From Cercophora sp. LCS_1 (lineage: Eukaryota; Ascomycota; Sordariomycetes; Sordariales; Lasiosphaeriaceae), in the NCBI GenBank assembly GCA_036250225.1, contig JAPZLL010000001.1:1364001-1428000 (forward strand): DNA of 64,000 bases, given 5' to 3'. The notes below the pieces were generated by a model, which saw only the letters and a program-made list of their open reading frames with translations, did no database searches and was not told the DNA's origin. This document shows positions 23,608 through 33,985 of the stretch, piece after piece (positions within the stretch are counted from its first letter, which is position 1; the number at the start of each line of letters is the position of its first letter). Position numbers and translations under genes: made by a program.

Positions 23608-24696
23608 TCATCCCATAAGCTGCCTGACATCCTCCGGGGGCCAGCGGACTTGGGCAAACGACAGGCACCTCTTGATGCTCTGCAGATATTTGCGTGTAAC
23701 CTCGCTGCCCATAATATGTCCCCTCTCACCCCCATGAAGCTTCTCGCGAGCGCTACGCTCGTGAATACCAACCATGGTAACACCAATTGGCCACGCCGCT
23801 TTGCCAATGCTCAACCTCAGATAGCCATCGTTCGCATCGACGTAACGCCGTTCCTGGGCTGCCTTGACAATCTCCACGATCGCCTCTAGAATACTCTCGT
23901 CGAGGTCTCCCTTCTCAAATTTCTGGAACAGCGGCCGCATGGTCTCCTTACTGGAAATCATGGCGCTATACGCTTGTTGTCCCGTGTACGTATCGGCGTT
24001 ATCCTCCTTGGCAAGCGCGATCTCCCACTCTCGAAGAATCATGTTGAAGTATGATGCCAGTTGCCGGAACAGGTAGCGTCGCGCCTTCTTGTCTGTCAAC
24101 GGGGGCACGGTGCCCGGGACCTTCATATCCTTCTCTTCCACTGGCGCAAGGGTCGTAGCGATGGGACCCGAGGCCGATAGCGCTCCACTCGTCACCCTAC
24201 GATACCGCCGCTTTCTTGCTGTATGTGTCTCGCCAAACACCGTAGCCGGCTCGCCGAGAGCCCGTAGCTTCGATACCAGCTCGTCATCAGGGATATCCAC
24301 GTCGTCGTCATCGTTCTCGCTCTCGGCCGCCTCGGGCGTTGCGGCTTCTTCGCTCTCGGGAGGTGGCAGCTCGGGTAGCCCTAGCCTTTTCCGCCTCTGG
24401 CGCTCCTCCTCAGCCTCCTTTTCTTCTCGTCGCCGCCGCATGTCCTCTCCTAGCTTCTTGCGCTTCTCCTCCCGGGCTTTAGCTTCCTCCGCTGCATCTT
24501 CCTCGCGTTTCCGCTTGGCGGCCGCTTTTGCGACGCGCTCTTCTTCAAGTCGCTTCTGTTCAGCCAGGTAGGCAGCCTGGCGCGCCTCTTCGGCTTCTCG
24601 TTTGCTGATGAATTTCTTGTTGCTCTCGGCGGCGGCGGCCGAGCTGCCGCCTTTTGCCTTGGCGATTTCTTTGGACATCAGAGCTGCGAAATCCAT
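23608..24696 (-). CDS. PRP18: pre-mRNA splicing factor PRP18
   Basis: U5 snRNP-associated factor for the second step of splicing, working with SLU7 in 3' splice-site selection. Single exon, 362 residues. The N-terminal 120 residues form a long charged helix rich in E, K, R and A, followed by an acidic stretch (residues about 125-145). The SFM-like VSKLRALGEPATVFGET block lies near residues 140-157. The conserved five-helix PRP18 domain is at about 210-350, including AAWPIGVTMVGIHERSAREK (the conserved loop) and SEVTRKYLQSIKRCLSF. No intron is needed. It is divergent from SAP18 with a 394-bp gap. Confidence 0.95.
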   Translation of the reverse strand: MDFAALMSKEIAKAKGGSSAAAAESNKKFISKREAEEARQAAYLAEQKRLEEERVAKAAAKRKREEDAAEEAKAREEKRKKLGEDMRRRREEKEAEEERQRRKRLGLPELPPPESEEAATPEAAESENDDDDVDIPDDELVSKLRALGEPATVFGETHTARKRRYRRVTSGALSASGPIATTLAPVEEKDMKVPGTVPPLTDKKARRYLFRQLASYFNMILREWEIALAKEDNADTYTGQQAYSAMISSKETMRPLFQKFEKGDLDESILEAIVEIVKAAQERRYVDANDGYLRLSIGKAAWPIGVTMVGIHERSAREKLHGGERGHIMGSEVTRKYLQSIKRCLSFAQVRWPPEDVRQLMG

Positions 24697-25090
24697 TGTG
24701 CTTTGGTTCGCTCAAACTAAATAATACGACGCTGGAGTAGTTGTGTGCAGTGGTGTCGGTGACTGCGGAGAATGTTGTGGTCGTCCAGGTTGCATTTTAG
24801 CGGCGGTTCCAGGCGCATGGGACGCCTTTAGGTCGGCCGTTTTTAGCGCTCCGCTGCGGCCAAGGTCGCGCTCCATAGGCGGCTTGGCGTGGCAGCTCTC
24901 AGATAGATACACTTTCCCATCCCACCACACCATTGGCGTGTATTGAGAGAGACTCGACCAGAACCAAGAAACTCATCGAGTGAGAAGAGCTCCAACAATG
25001 ATCTAGAAAGATCATCCCCCACGACATTCCCACCTTTCACACCTCAAGACTAAGCAGTCGACACTGTTACAGCGCGCTCATCTCACGACC
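24697..25090. other. bidirectional promoter region, PRP18 / SAP18
   Basis: 394 bp between two divergent starts. No TATA-like element is obvious. Nothing else recognised. Confidence 0.5.
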
Positions 25091-25801
25091 ATGGCACCAC
25101 CCTCACCACCCGAAGAATCAACACCATTCCTCCTCAAAGTCTTCTACCGCACAAACGCCTTCCACCGACCAGAAGAATTTACATCACCCTCACTGCCCCC
25201 ATACGTACCGATATACACGTGGAAGACATGCACCCTTATGCAGCTCGCCCATCTCATCGCGGGCGCATCGCCCAATCTTCTCCCCAACCCTGCCATAGGA
25301 ACTCGCCTCGTCTTTCGCATCATCTTTGCTGATACCTGTCAAAGTCGACCCGATAGTCCACCACGCTACACCGTTAAGGACCTGGGGAGCGTGGTGATCG
25401 GACTCGGTGGACCTGGAGCAGGGACAGAAGAGGGCGGCTCCGAAGTGGGAAGCGACGAAGGAAGCAAGACGCTTAATGACGCCATGTTTATCGTCGGTGA
25501 CTACATCAGCTGTGCAATCCTGCCACCATTGGATCTCACTGGGGAGATCCAACCAGTGAGTGCGGCGCGCATGGGCCGCGGTGCTGGCGCGGGCGAGGGA
25601 AGGGGAAGCATGGGCGCATTGCCGCCACCACGATATGGGAGGGGCGGCGCAGCAGGGGCGATGGGGGATCTTGTGAGGGGTTACGGTGGACGGGACCCTG
25701 GGAGACGTGGGAGAGGAAGATCAGGAGGGTTTCCGCAGGGAGAATGGAGGAGGGGGGAGCAGTTACCGGATCCGCCCATGGGAGGACGTGGACCCAGATA
25801 G
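25091..25801 (+). CDS. SAP18: Sin3-associated polypeptide SAP18
   Basis: Ubiquitin-fold protein of the Sin3 histone deacetylase complex and, in animals, of the ASAP/PSAP complexes with RNPS1 and pinin or acinus. Single exon, 236 residues. The SAP18 domain spans about residues 8-155: TPFLLKVFYRTNAFHRPEEF at the start, WKTCTLMQLAHLI, then RLVFRIIFAD, the KDLGSVV strand, and FIVGDYISCAILPP. A low-complexity insert rich in G, S and E (about 108-127) sits inside the domain. The last 80 residues are a G- and R-rich tail with RGRGRSGG-type repeats, suggesting RNA binding. Animal SAP18 (about 150-170 residues) lacks this tail, which is frequent in fungal forms. Confidence 0.92.
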   Translation: MAPPSPPEESTPFLLKVFYRTNAFHRPEEFTSPSLPPYVPIYTWKTCTLMQLAHLIAGASPNLLPNPAIGTRLVFRIIFADTCQSRPDSPPRYTVKDLGSVVIGLGGPGAGTEEGGSEVGSDEGSKTLNDAMFIVGDYISCAILPPLDLTGEIQPVSAARMGRGAGAGEGRGSMGALPPPRYGRGGAAGAMGDLVRGYGGRDPGRRGRGRSGGFPQGEWRRGEQLPDPPMGGRGPR

Positions 25802-26140
25802 GAACAAGAGGCTGATGAGTCCTATGGGCGGCTGACCCCGGTTGATCATAGCGACATGAATGATGGAGCGAGTTCGGAGGAGTCCGAGGAACAAGTGATT
25901 TACTTCAAGATAGAAGGTCGCTAGGAGTTGATCTGAGAGCCGCGGAGCACGTATAGCGTAGCGGTCGTTTTGGCGTTCCTTGATAGGCAGATACCATTGC
26001 GGGGAGTGTATTTGGTTTCACGGATGTATATTTGATTCATCGCCGGCGAAACAATCCGGGCCTCCTCTTTCCCCTTGGTCCGTTCGCGATATCGATGCAA
26101 CATGTACAGTTCTACCCATGACATCCCCTTCGCGGTGCAA

Positions 26141-26516
26141 TCAGAATTCGCGCATGTCATCGCCTCTTCGCTTTGCCCGGAGATCCCACTTGCCCTGGGA
26201 GCATGCGGTGTCAGCCTCGCGAATCGAACTCTCGCCCCTCCAAACCAGCCCGTCGGGGTGTCAAAACTCACATCAGTGGAATATGCGATGACTCCAACCA
26301 CGCTCGGCACAAACGCGACATACATGAAGGTGATCCATGCTGTCCTCGGTGTCCACCTGAAGTACTTGTAGCGGTTGGTCTTCATGTCTGCGAGCCCCAT
26401 CGTTAGAACCTTGGCTCTTCTACCAATATCACACCGTCCGTATCCAGTCAGGGATTTGATCGTGGGAATAGGGTAAACGTACGGGCCAGCCGGACAATGG
26501 CTGGGTCCAGGGCCAT
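26141..26516 (-). CDS. mitochondrial complex I B15/NDUFB4-type accessory subunit
   Basis: Small single-helix accessory subunit of the membrane arm of NADH:ubiquinone oxidoreductase. Three exons: 26516-26483, 26387-26272 and 26194-26141; 67 residues. The ATG at 26516 gives MALDPAIVRLA, joining across the first intron (GTACGT...CGCAG, TCTAAC branch) to HMKTNRYKYFRWTPRTAW. One membrane helix follows (ITFMYVAFVPSVVGVIAY). The second intron (GTGAGT...CCCAG) joins STD to GKWDLRAKRRGDDMREF, a basic tail. The RYKYFRWTPRTA block and short length match fungal B15-like subunits. A longer unspliced frame across the locus is an artefact. The family is judged from the motif pattern only, so the exact subunit name is uncertain. 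It is divergent from the GST gene. Confidence 0.75.
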
Positions 26517-27208
26517 CTCTGTTCATAGCCGTCAGCAATCCGCACAGTGAGAAACATCGCCTGACGACCAATTGAGTTGCGGCGCGGTAGGGGACGAACC
26601 ATAGTGCTTGAGGCCTGCCATCTTGAATTGTGTTGACCGGCAGGACGATGTGCTGGTTTTGGTTTGAAGCAGTGGTCGAATCGCGAAGCATCGTCAGAAG
26701 TCCAAGGAGGCTTAAGGTGCGGTCGAGCTATGGGCTTGGCATCCCAGCAGCCGGAGCTTGGGTCACGTGACTATCTTGGCTGGCACTGCGACGGGAACTG
26801 GCGTTGACGTGGGGTACGCATCTCGCAACACAAATGCTCAAGCATAAAAACGATGCGTATATTTTGTAAGGGAATTCAGGCCCCTGATTCCCCAGGATAT
26901 TAGCAACGGCCGGCAAACGAAATATCAGGCCGTGGTGGAAGCCACCGATGGAGTTCGCCACAATTCCGATCGATTCCTTCCGTTTTCCGAGGCTGTAGAT
27001 CGGTGCGTGAGCGCGTTTCCAGGATGTGGATTGGTTCGGTAGCTTCTCCTAGCCCGAACTGCTTGACCGGCATGATTTATGGTAACCAGAAAGGGGAGGT
27101 AGAGGTATATATACGCCAGATTGCCCCTTTGTCTGGATTTTGATACTTTACCTTCAATCATTTTTCGAGAATCTCATCCGAGTCAACTATCACCCTACAC
27201 ATGACATT
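26517..27208. other. bidirectional promoter region, B15 subunit / GST
   Basis: 692 bp with both promoters. A TATATATA at 27106-27113 is placed for the GST gene. No other gene recognised. Confidence 0.5.
27106..27113 (+). promoter_or_regulatory. TATA-like element upstream of the GST gene
   Basis: TATATATA about 96 bases before the GST start codon and about 75 bases before a CA-rich likely start region. Position and sequence fit a TATA box of a stress-inducible gene; no functional evidence. Confidence 0.4.
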
Positions 27209-28070
27209 ATGGCTAATCACGATGCCAAAGTTACTTTGCATTGGTAAACACCACCCGCGACATACAGTTCGATGGGAACCTCAGATTATCTAACATTCCA
27301 GTAGGCTCAATGGCTCTCGAGCTCAGGGGACAATGTGGCTACTCGAAGAATTAGAGGTCCCATACGAACTTGACATTCATCACCGTGAGCCCAACAAGCT
27401 CGCTCCGCCCGCCGCTGAAAAGCTTCACCCCTTAGGGAAGTTTCCCATTGTCTCGGTCATAGCGCCAAGCTTAGCGGAACCCGTTGTTTTGGCGGAAAGT
27501 GCCTTTATCGTGCAATGGATGAGTGAGCACTTCACCAAGGCCAAAAACCTGATCCCGAGCCGCTGGAAGGACGGGCAGCACGGCAAAATTGGCGGGGAAA
27601 CAGAGTCATGGATGCGCTACCAGTACCTCATGTACTATGCTGAAGGCAGCTTCATGTTTACCATGGTGGTGCAGTTTATCACCCTTGGCTTGAAGGGAAA
27701 TAACATCCCCTTCTTCATTCGCCCCATCACAAGATTCATCGGCAACAAAATCAGCTCTTTTATGGTCTTCCCAAATTCCAAGAGACACTTTACTTTGCTG
27801 GAACAGTACCTCTCAACCTCACCGGAGGGTGGAAAGTACCTTTGTGGGCCCGATCTCACCGGAGCGGATATCATGTTCGCATACCCGCTCCAGGCTGGTT
27901 TGGAGATGCGTGCCTTCGATGATATGGGAGGGACTTGGGAGAAAGGCTCATTCCAAGATACATTTCCGAACTTACATGCTTACATAAAGAGACTGGCTGA
28001 GGAACCGGGGTGGAAACGCGCGCTTCAGAAAATCAAGGAGATCGAGGGAAGCGCCTCATTACTCCCATGA
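27209..28070 (+). CDS. glutathione S-transferase, GTT1-like
   Basis: Conjugates glutathione to electrophiles or reduces peroxides. Two exons: 27209-27243 and 27305-28070; 266 residues. The start MANHDAKVTLHW joins to LNGSRAQGTMWLLEELEVPY, the N-terminal thioredoxin-fold signature of the yeast Gtt1 branch, with S15 as the candidate glutathione-activating residue. ESAFIVQWMSEHF closes the N-terminal domain. The all-helical C-terminal domain contains ESWMRYQYLMYYAEGSFM and GPDLTGADIMFAYPLQAGLE. A hydrophobic loop (VVQFITLGLKGNNIPFFI) fits the membrane-associated behaviour known for yeast Gtt1. The acceptor is the second of two close AGs (CAGTAG). An out-of-frame ATG lies 8 bases before the chosen start. 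Confidence 0.9.
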
Positions 28071-29515
28071 GAGCTGGACCTGGTCAAAGTCATACTTGCT
28101 CGGGGTTGAGAGAGGGAGATGTTGGAGGAGATGCCCCCTTCCGCGCTGGTAGAAAAGCACCATCTGAGACATCAACAACTCATCAAGGACATATTGCAAG
28201 ACATTTGACCACGTTGTCGATATTGACGTGTTCGATTTCATCGTGAACTTCACCAATAAGGCGCCCTTTGAGCCCCCCCTAAGCCCTCAACCAGCAGCTG
28301 AGCAGACCAATCATCCCCGTTCCTTCCATCGAAGGTGTCTCACAGTCGCCTGAGAATTGAGGAGCCCACACCTTCGGCGTGAGGCGTCGGATGGGTTTGA
28401 AATTCAGGTCCTACAATACACAATACACGTAAATTCTTAACTCACCCCCACCCCGTCCCCCACCCCTCCCTTCTGACCAATCAGAAGCCGACTTTATCTC
28501 TCGTCCCAATCCGGTAACCGGCTCACCCCAATGCACAGTTTGAAATCTGAATTTCAAACCATCCCCTCTCCGCGAAATTTTTTGTGGTATTTTGTATTTT
28601 TTTTCTTCTGGGATCGCTGTGAAGGAGCTGCCGGATTGCCCAAACCGCTTGTCCAAACCGCTTGCAGGGCCAGCAATTCTATTGTTTGTTTGGACGTTTT
28701 TTGTCCACTCCTGATGGGGGGGTGTTGGGTGGGATGATGTCTTGGCATCACGCTTCCCGCCAGCGATTGCAGAGCCAAGAATCCAGAACCATGCTCAATT
28801 GGACCCTCCTTCTGCTCTAACGACATGACGTCAAGAGTTTTTTTTCACGAACTTTGAAACATCGTCAAGTTGGGCCGTGCCAGCGAAGCGCCGATGACCA
28901 CACTAAGCAGTGTTCGGCGCTGTCCGTCGAGATTTCATCGGAACTTGGACACCGGCATCGGCTGCCTCATGAGGAATCAACCACCGGATGCAACAAGCAA
29001 GGACCGGGTAAGCAGCGCCGCACCGATGGGACCAGGACAGGGACGATGGCAGCAACTAAAACAGTGGAAGCTGTGGAAGGAACCTCGGCGCGCGCTTCAC
29101 GCATGTTCCAGCCCGCTATGGACGTTCGCCCGCACATGTTTCCCAATCCAATTCGTCGGTACTGGTCTGGAAGACCCGGTCCAGCTGTGCTTTGTGCATC
29201 GCCTTCTGAGCCCAACTGGCCGTTTTCAGCCGCGCAAGTAAACGTCGTCTGCCCACCTTTTCTTTCTTCCTTCATCTTGCCTGTGAAAAGTATTGCTGTT
29301 AAGCATCGTCATACTCCACCGGCAACCTCCATCCAATTGTGATTGATCTTTCGCTACTTCCCAACGATGAAGTGGTGCGAACTCGCCCGGGCCATCAGAT
29401 CCAGCTAGCCCACTCTCCGGATGAGCCGGTGTGGTTTCTAAGCTCGCCACCCCTTCGACATCAACAATCCTCGCCCCACAACCCAAATCCTCAGATACCG
29501 TCGCGACACCTCAAA
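28071..29515. other. intergenic, GST to LCAT-like gene
   Basis: 1.4 kb without a convincing gene. It contains C-rich and T-rich tracts (28440-28480, 28596-28610). The frame upstream of 29516 is open but starts with GTG, so I treat it as leader. Confidence 0.5.
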
Positions 29516-31989
29516 ATGGCAATCCTAACACCCATTTCACTTGCGGTTACGCCATCGACATCGTCAAGCTCACTGGAGTCTGGCAGTCCAAATATGGAGC
29601 GTCAAAACTCACACCTCACCGACGAAGCTGAAGACGATGATGTGTATGCCGATCAGGACGACGCCCAATCTTTTATTCAACCCGCAATCAGCCCCGTCGC
29701 TACGCGGCTCAGCTCCCCTCGCACGCCGGCGGCAGAAAAGATAGCTGCGATGGAGATACTTCCCGGTCCCGGGGGCGGGCTTTCCGAGACTCTAGGTGAT
29801 GCAGAATCGGACCGGCCTCTGGATGACACCAGAACGCTTCCGCCCGCCTCCATAGATAGATTTCCGACCCCCTGGCAGGCCGGACCAAAGAGGTTTACTT
29901 TTATGGAGCCTGCGTCGCACAGGATTCCGTCGATGGCGAGTGTCTTTCAGGCGAGGATTAATCGATCATCTTCGATCAGTGAGAATGCTCTGAAGAGATT
30001 ATCGAAAGCCCTCCCCTCGATATCTATCCCAGCAGGTATCATCCCCAATATCACGACGCCCTCCTTTCTTTCATCCTTTGGCTCCTCGCCCCAGAAAGAC
30101 GGGCCGCCAGCAACCGCAGCACCACCACCCCCATCAGAACATGGACAAGCTGAAAGAAGGCCAGCCTCAGGACTCCTGGACCCCACAAATGCGCAGTCGA
30201 TCGCGGGAGTGCCATCTCGGCCGGGTTCCAGGCCCCAGGCTCTGCGCAGATCTACCTCAGATGATTCCCTCCTTTATCAGTCACTGTCGCGTGTTTCCTC
30301 GTTTGGCGACGACGAGCGATTTGCGCATGTCCGTGGGCAAGTGAACTCGAGGTTCAAAGCTATCAAGGATAGTTGGGACAGTCCAACATTCCGTATGCCC
30401 CAACTTCAGAGTATGTTGCCAAATCACACACCAAATCTCACGCAGAGACGCTGATACCTTCCCCAGATTTCCTCAACGTACCACAAAAGAGGATAACGGC
30501 AGAGCCAACGAATGGGCATCGTGGGAGCATACTGCCAAGTAGTCAACTAGGGCAACGTGAAAATATCCATCCTCTGGACTCAGTATTAGAATCGTTGACG
30601 GGAGACGTCGTCATCATGGGGGGCTACAGAGGTTCGATTCTACGCTCTGCAAAGCCCCCCCACAGGCAGGTTTGGGTTCCAGTTAAAGTTGGCCTTAAAA
30701 TTCGCAAGGTCAATTTGGAAGTTGGACTGAGTCCCGAAGACGAGGAGGAGATGGAGAAAGACATCTTTGCGTCTGGAATGTTGCAGAATATAGGCCCGGT
30801 CGATATCTCGAGGCGCCTCTTCAAGCGGCTGAGGGACTGTGAGAATGCCCGTACGGGTAAACTGCGAGTTCACGATTACGGTTATGACTGGAGACTTAGT
30901 CCACAACTGCTCTCACGGAAGCTTGTTGCTTTTTTAGAAGGATTGCCATCGAATCAGCCTGGCGTGTCCAAATCAGACCGAGGAGCCTTGATCATTGCAC
31001 ACAGCCTAGGAGGGCTTATCACCAGGCACGCCGTGAACCAGCGGCCTGACCTCTTCTCCGGCGTGGTGTATGCCGGGGCTCCCCAGCGTTGCATCAATGT
31101 TCTGGGTCCGTTGCGAAACGGAGACGCCGTCCTACTCAATGAGAAGGTTTTGACCGCGCAGGTGAACTTTTCTCTGCGGACCACCTTCGCCTTTCTTCCA
31201 GAGGATGGGTTTTGCTTTATTGACAAGACCACGAAGGAGGAATACCCCGTTGACTTCTACAGCGTGGAGGATTGGGTCAAATACCGGTTGTCGCCATGCG
31301 TATCAGGACCTCCCCTACCATCCTTGACGAGAAGCAACACCTTTAGTTCGTTTCTCAGCCTGTCTGAATCCTTACCAAGCTTGCCGCTTCGTGGCCGGAG
31401 TAACAGCCAACTTCAGAAGAGGGGCGTTGAAGCAGCTAGTCACCGAGCAATGGATGGGGGGCGAGAAAAGGTCACTCAGGTCGGGGCAATGGTCACGTCC
31501 GCGGGTAGCGTCCCGTCCCAGCCAGCTGCTAACCCAGCTTCGTCAGGGGTGTTGGGTAGCACAGGTCAGGATGTCGGTCCAGCCCAAGCACCGTATCTTG
31601 ACTACCTGAGCAGAACGTTGGCAGAGACCAAGAAATTCCGAGCCGAGCTCGCACACAGCCCGCAGCACCAGAAACTCAACCTCTATCCACCGCTAGCAGT
31701 CATTTACGGAAAGGATATTCCGACAGTTCATGCAGCCCGGGTTGCAGGGCGCGAGGGGATTGCAACCGCAGACGCCTACGACGATCTGGTATTTCGTGGC
31801 GGAGATGGTGTAGTTCTTGCCAGGGAAGCCATGTTGCCGGTGGGATACGAGCTCGTCAAGAACGGCAGGATATGCACGGATCGCGGTCATATCAGTTTGC
31901 TTGGCGATCTACATGCCGTTGGGCGGGCTCTCGAGGCGGTCGTGAGGGGCCGGCGGAAAGGCATCGGGATGGAGAAAACAGATATCTAA
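29516..31989 (+). CDS. LCAT-like alpha/beta hydrolase with long disordered N-terminus
   Basis: Predicted serine hydrolase related to lecithin:cholesterol acyltransferases and phospholipases; substrate unknown. Two exons: 29516-30410 and 30467-31989; 805 residues. The first 300 residues are Ser/Pro-rich and disordered with no signal peptide, so it is probably cytosolic or peripheral. The hydrolase begins after the intron: TGDVVIMGGYRGSIL near residue 345, VHDYGYDWRLSPQLL, then the nucleophile motif AHSLGG (S478), YAGAPQRC, and a candidate catalytic histidine H773 in DRGHISLLGD. Between the serine and histidine lies a disordered insert (nt about 31290-31600) rich in S and P, interrupting the fold. 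The ATG at 29516 is the first in frame; the open frame further upstream lacks an ATG. Family placement rests on motif order and is less certain than the hydrolase call itself. Confidence 0.78.
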
Positions 31990-33263
31990 GCTACAATCCC
32001 CGACATGGAGAGTAACATGCAGCCTATGATCGAGGACAAAAAAAAAAAACGCGCGTGCCGGGAAACGAAGATCCGACATGGAAATAGAACGAACAGCAGT
32101 AAGACTGAAGTTGCTGGAGTTGTTGGGGTTACTGGAAATAGCAAGCGAGGCTCGCTTCGGCAAGATGGTTTACAACACCGACGCGTTCACACGCGATACA
32201 TATCGCAATCAGAGAACCAGGCCTTTTCGTGAGTGAGGTTCGGGATTGAAATGCGAACGAGTGTTCAAGTCAATTTGCAATTTGCGATTTGACGGTCGTG
32301 CAACTGAAATCCTGAGACAGACATCTTTCTCCTCATCATTTCGCCGATGTGAGACGTTGTTCTGTGCACTCGGAGCATTGTCGACGGTAACACGGCAGAA
32401 GTCCTGCGAAGGGTGGGTGGGTGTTCCTGCAGTGTCAGCGTCTCGAGAACTGAAATAGCGCCCCAGAGCACAACCGCCGGTCACCCCTGTCAGTGGTCTG
32501 TAACTACCGCGCTTCTGGAGGTGATTGGCTGTGTGGATCTGAGATTGACTTTGCCTAAGCGCCTCAACCCCTGCCCCTGATCTTCGTCTTCTGCCGCCCC
32601 CTCCCCCACGGCCTTCCACCTCGACCACCCACCACCCACCCGGTGCAGCTTGAATTCTCAGATCCACCAATCCGACGCGACCGTCTGACTATTTCGGGGG
32701 GTGTTCGGGCCTGCCTCTGGGCATCCCGTTGACGAGTGAAGAGTTACAGGATCGTCGGCTCCGCGGCGAGAGCTGCTGCCAAGCTGGGGTTGCGTTACAG
32801 TGGCGCTCCAAGCAGTCCCCTCTTCACACCATTTCGCAGCGAGCGCTGTCGATTACCGGGCATGGTTTTGATTGAATTTGATAATTTTGGGCCCGACCGT
32901 TTGCGGCTGCCCACAATCGATCGGCACTCCAGATCCGCTTCTGCCGCCCGACGCCTAGGGGAGTCTTGGATAGCCGCCCTCGAGGCCCATGGCGTCAAGC
33001 GGCCGGCAGGGTAACGGTTGTCGCATAAGTATCGTCAGGTCTCCTTCCTCCTGACCTGTTTCTTCCTACTCCGTGCCTACGAAATCGTACCTGTCACGAG
33101 CTTTACTTTCCTTCTTTTCCTTCAATCTGAAGTGTCTTTGGTTTCTTTGGTCTAGTCAAGGGTCTCACTTCGTCTTGCACTCTTCCCCGTGATACCCCAA
33201 CCACTCACTTCAACCACGCCCATCCGTTCTGAGCTGCGCTCAGAGAAGATATCAACAACAAAG
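31990..33263. other. intergenic
   Basis: 1.27 kb. An A10 run at 32040-32049 and a C-rich pyrimidine stretch near 32590-32640 are present. A CT-rich segment at 33040-33190 is probably the leader of the next gene. No gene recognised. Confidence 0.5.
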
Positions 33264-33985
33264 ATGGAGAAAGGACAGTCATCTGATTTCGAGGTCGACT
33301 CCCGCGACCTCCACCTCCAGTCCAAGGTCCGGTCCCTCCGAATTGTTGACAATGCCCGGTGTGGTGCAACGGCCTTGGCGCTGCTCATGAGCATCACGAT
33401 CCTCGGTGTGTCGGCCAACACGTTGTCCGTCTACGACTACACACATGTGCCGAGCACCTTCATGCTTCCGCTCTGGCCCGACGAGTTCAACATCCGGCCA
33501 ACCGTGTCACTGGTGATCGGTAGTGTCATCATCATCCTCACGAACGTCGCTTCTCTTTGCTTCAGCAAGGTCCAGTCGGTATGCGCAAGCCCATTGACAG
33601 CAAAAAACATCACGCAGCATAGCTAACCATGTTCTTACAACAGCTCCGTAGCAAGACCGTTACGCACACCTCTACGACCTTCATCGCGCCCCTGATTGGC
33701 TTGGCAGCCTCCTTGATCGCCATCATCTTCTTCTACGCTGTCAACGCGTCCGAGCAAGTCGACACTTTCCTGTCTTGGACTTGCCGATGGCAGCATGTCC
33801 CGATGACCACCCAGCCCAACTGGGGAACTCTCTGCAGCCAGAGTCGAACCGGCCTCTACCTTGCCATTCTTCTCATTCCCGTCGAGGCTATCGCCCTGGG
33901 CCTTGCTGGCTTCCAGCTCAAAGTTGAGAAGTACACGGACTCGTATGCGAACGCGGCTCGTAAGGGGAGCCCCAGCTTGCACTAG
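33264..33985 (+). CDS. four-helix membrane protein, unrecognised
   Basis: I do not recognise this gene. Two exons, 33264-33578 and 33644-33985 (GTATGC...AACAG, GCTAAC branch), 218 residues; the ATG at 33264 has a good AACAAAG leader. The first 30 residues are hydrophilic. Four hydrophobic segments follow: about residues 34-54, 77-98, 115-135 and 175-197. The loop between helices 3 and 4 has two cysteines (WTC and TLC), able to form a disulfide, and WxxP-type aromatic residues. Small size, four helices and a soluble N-terminus recall fungal MARVEL- or SUR7-like plasma-membrane proteins, but the cysteine spacing does not let me assign either. Neighbours give no clue. Confidence 0.8.

Noticed and set aside
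26200..26250. T-arm-like GTTCGATTC on the minus strand
   Set aside because: It lies inside the second intron of the B15-type gene, and no cloverleaf forms.
25921..26691. Single 256-residue minus-strand protein
   Set aside because: The frame reads through two good introns and is out of frame at both ends; the 67-residue spliced complex I subunit explains the locus better.
29339..29515. N-terminal extension of the LCAT-like protein
   Set aside because: The open frame upstream of 29516 begins with GTG and has no ATG, so the first ATG at 29516 is preferred.
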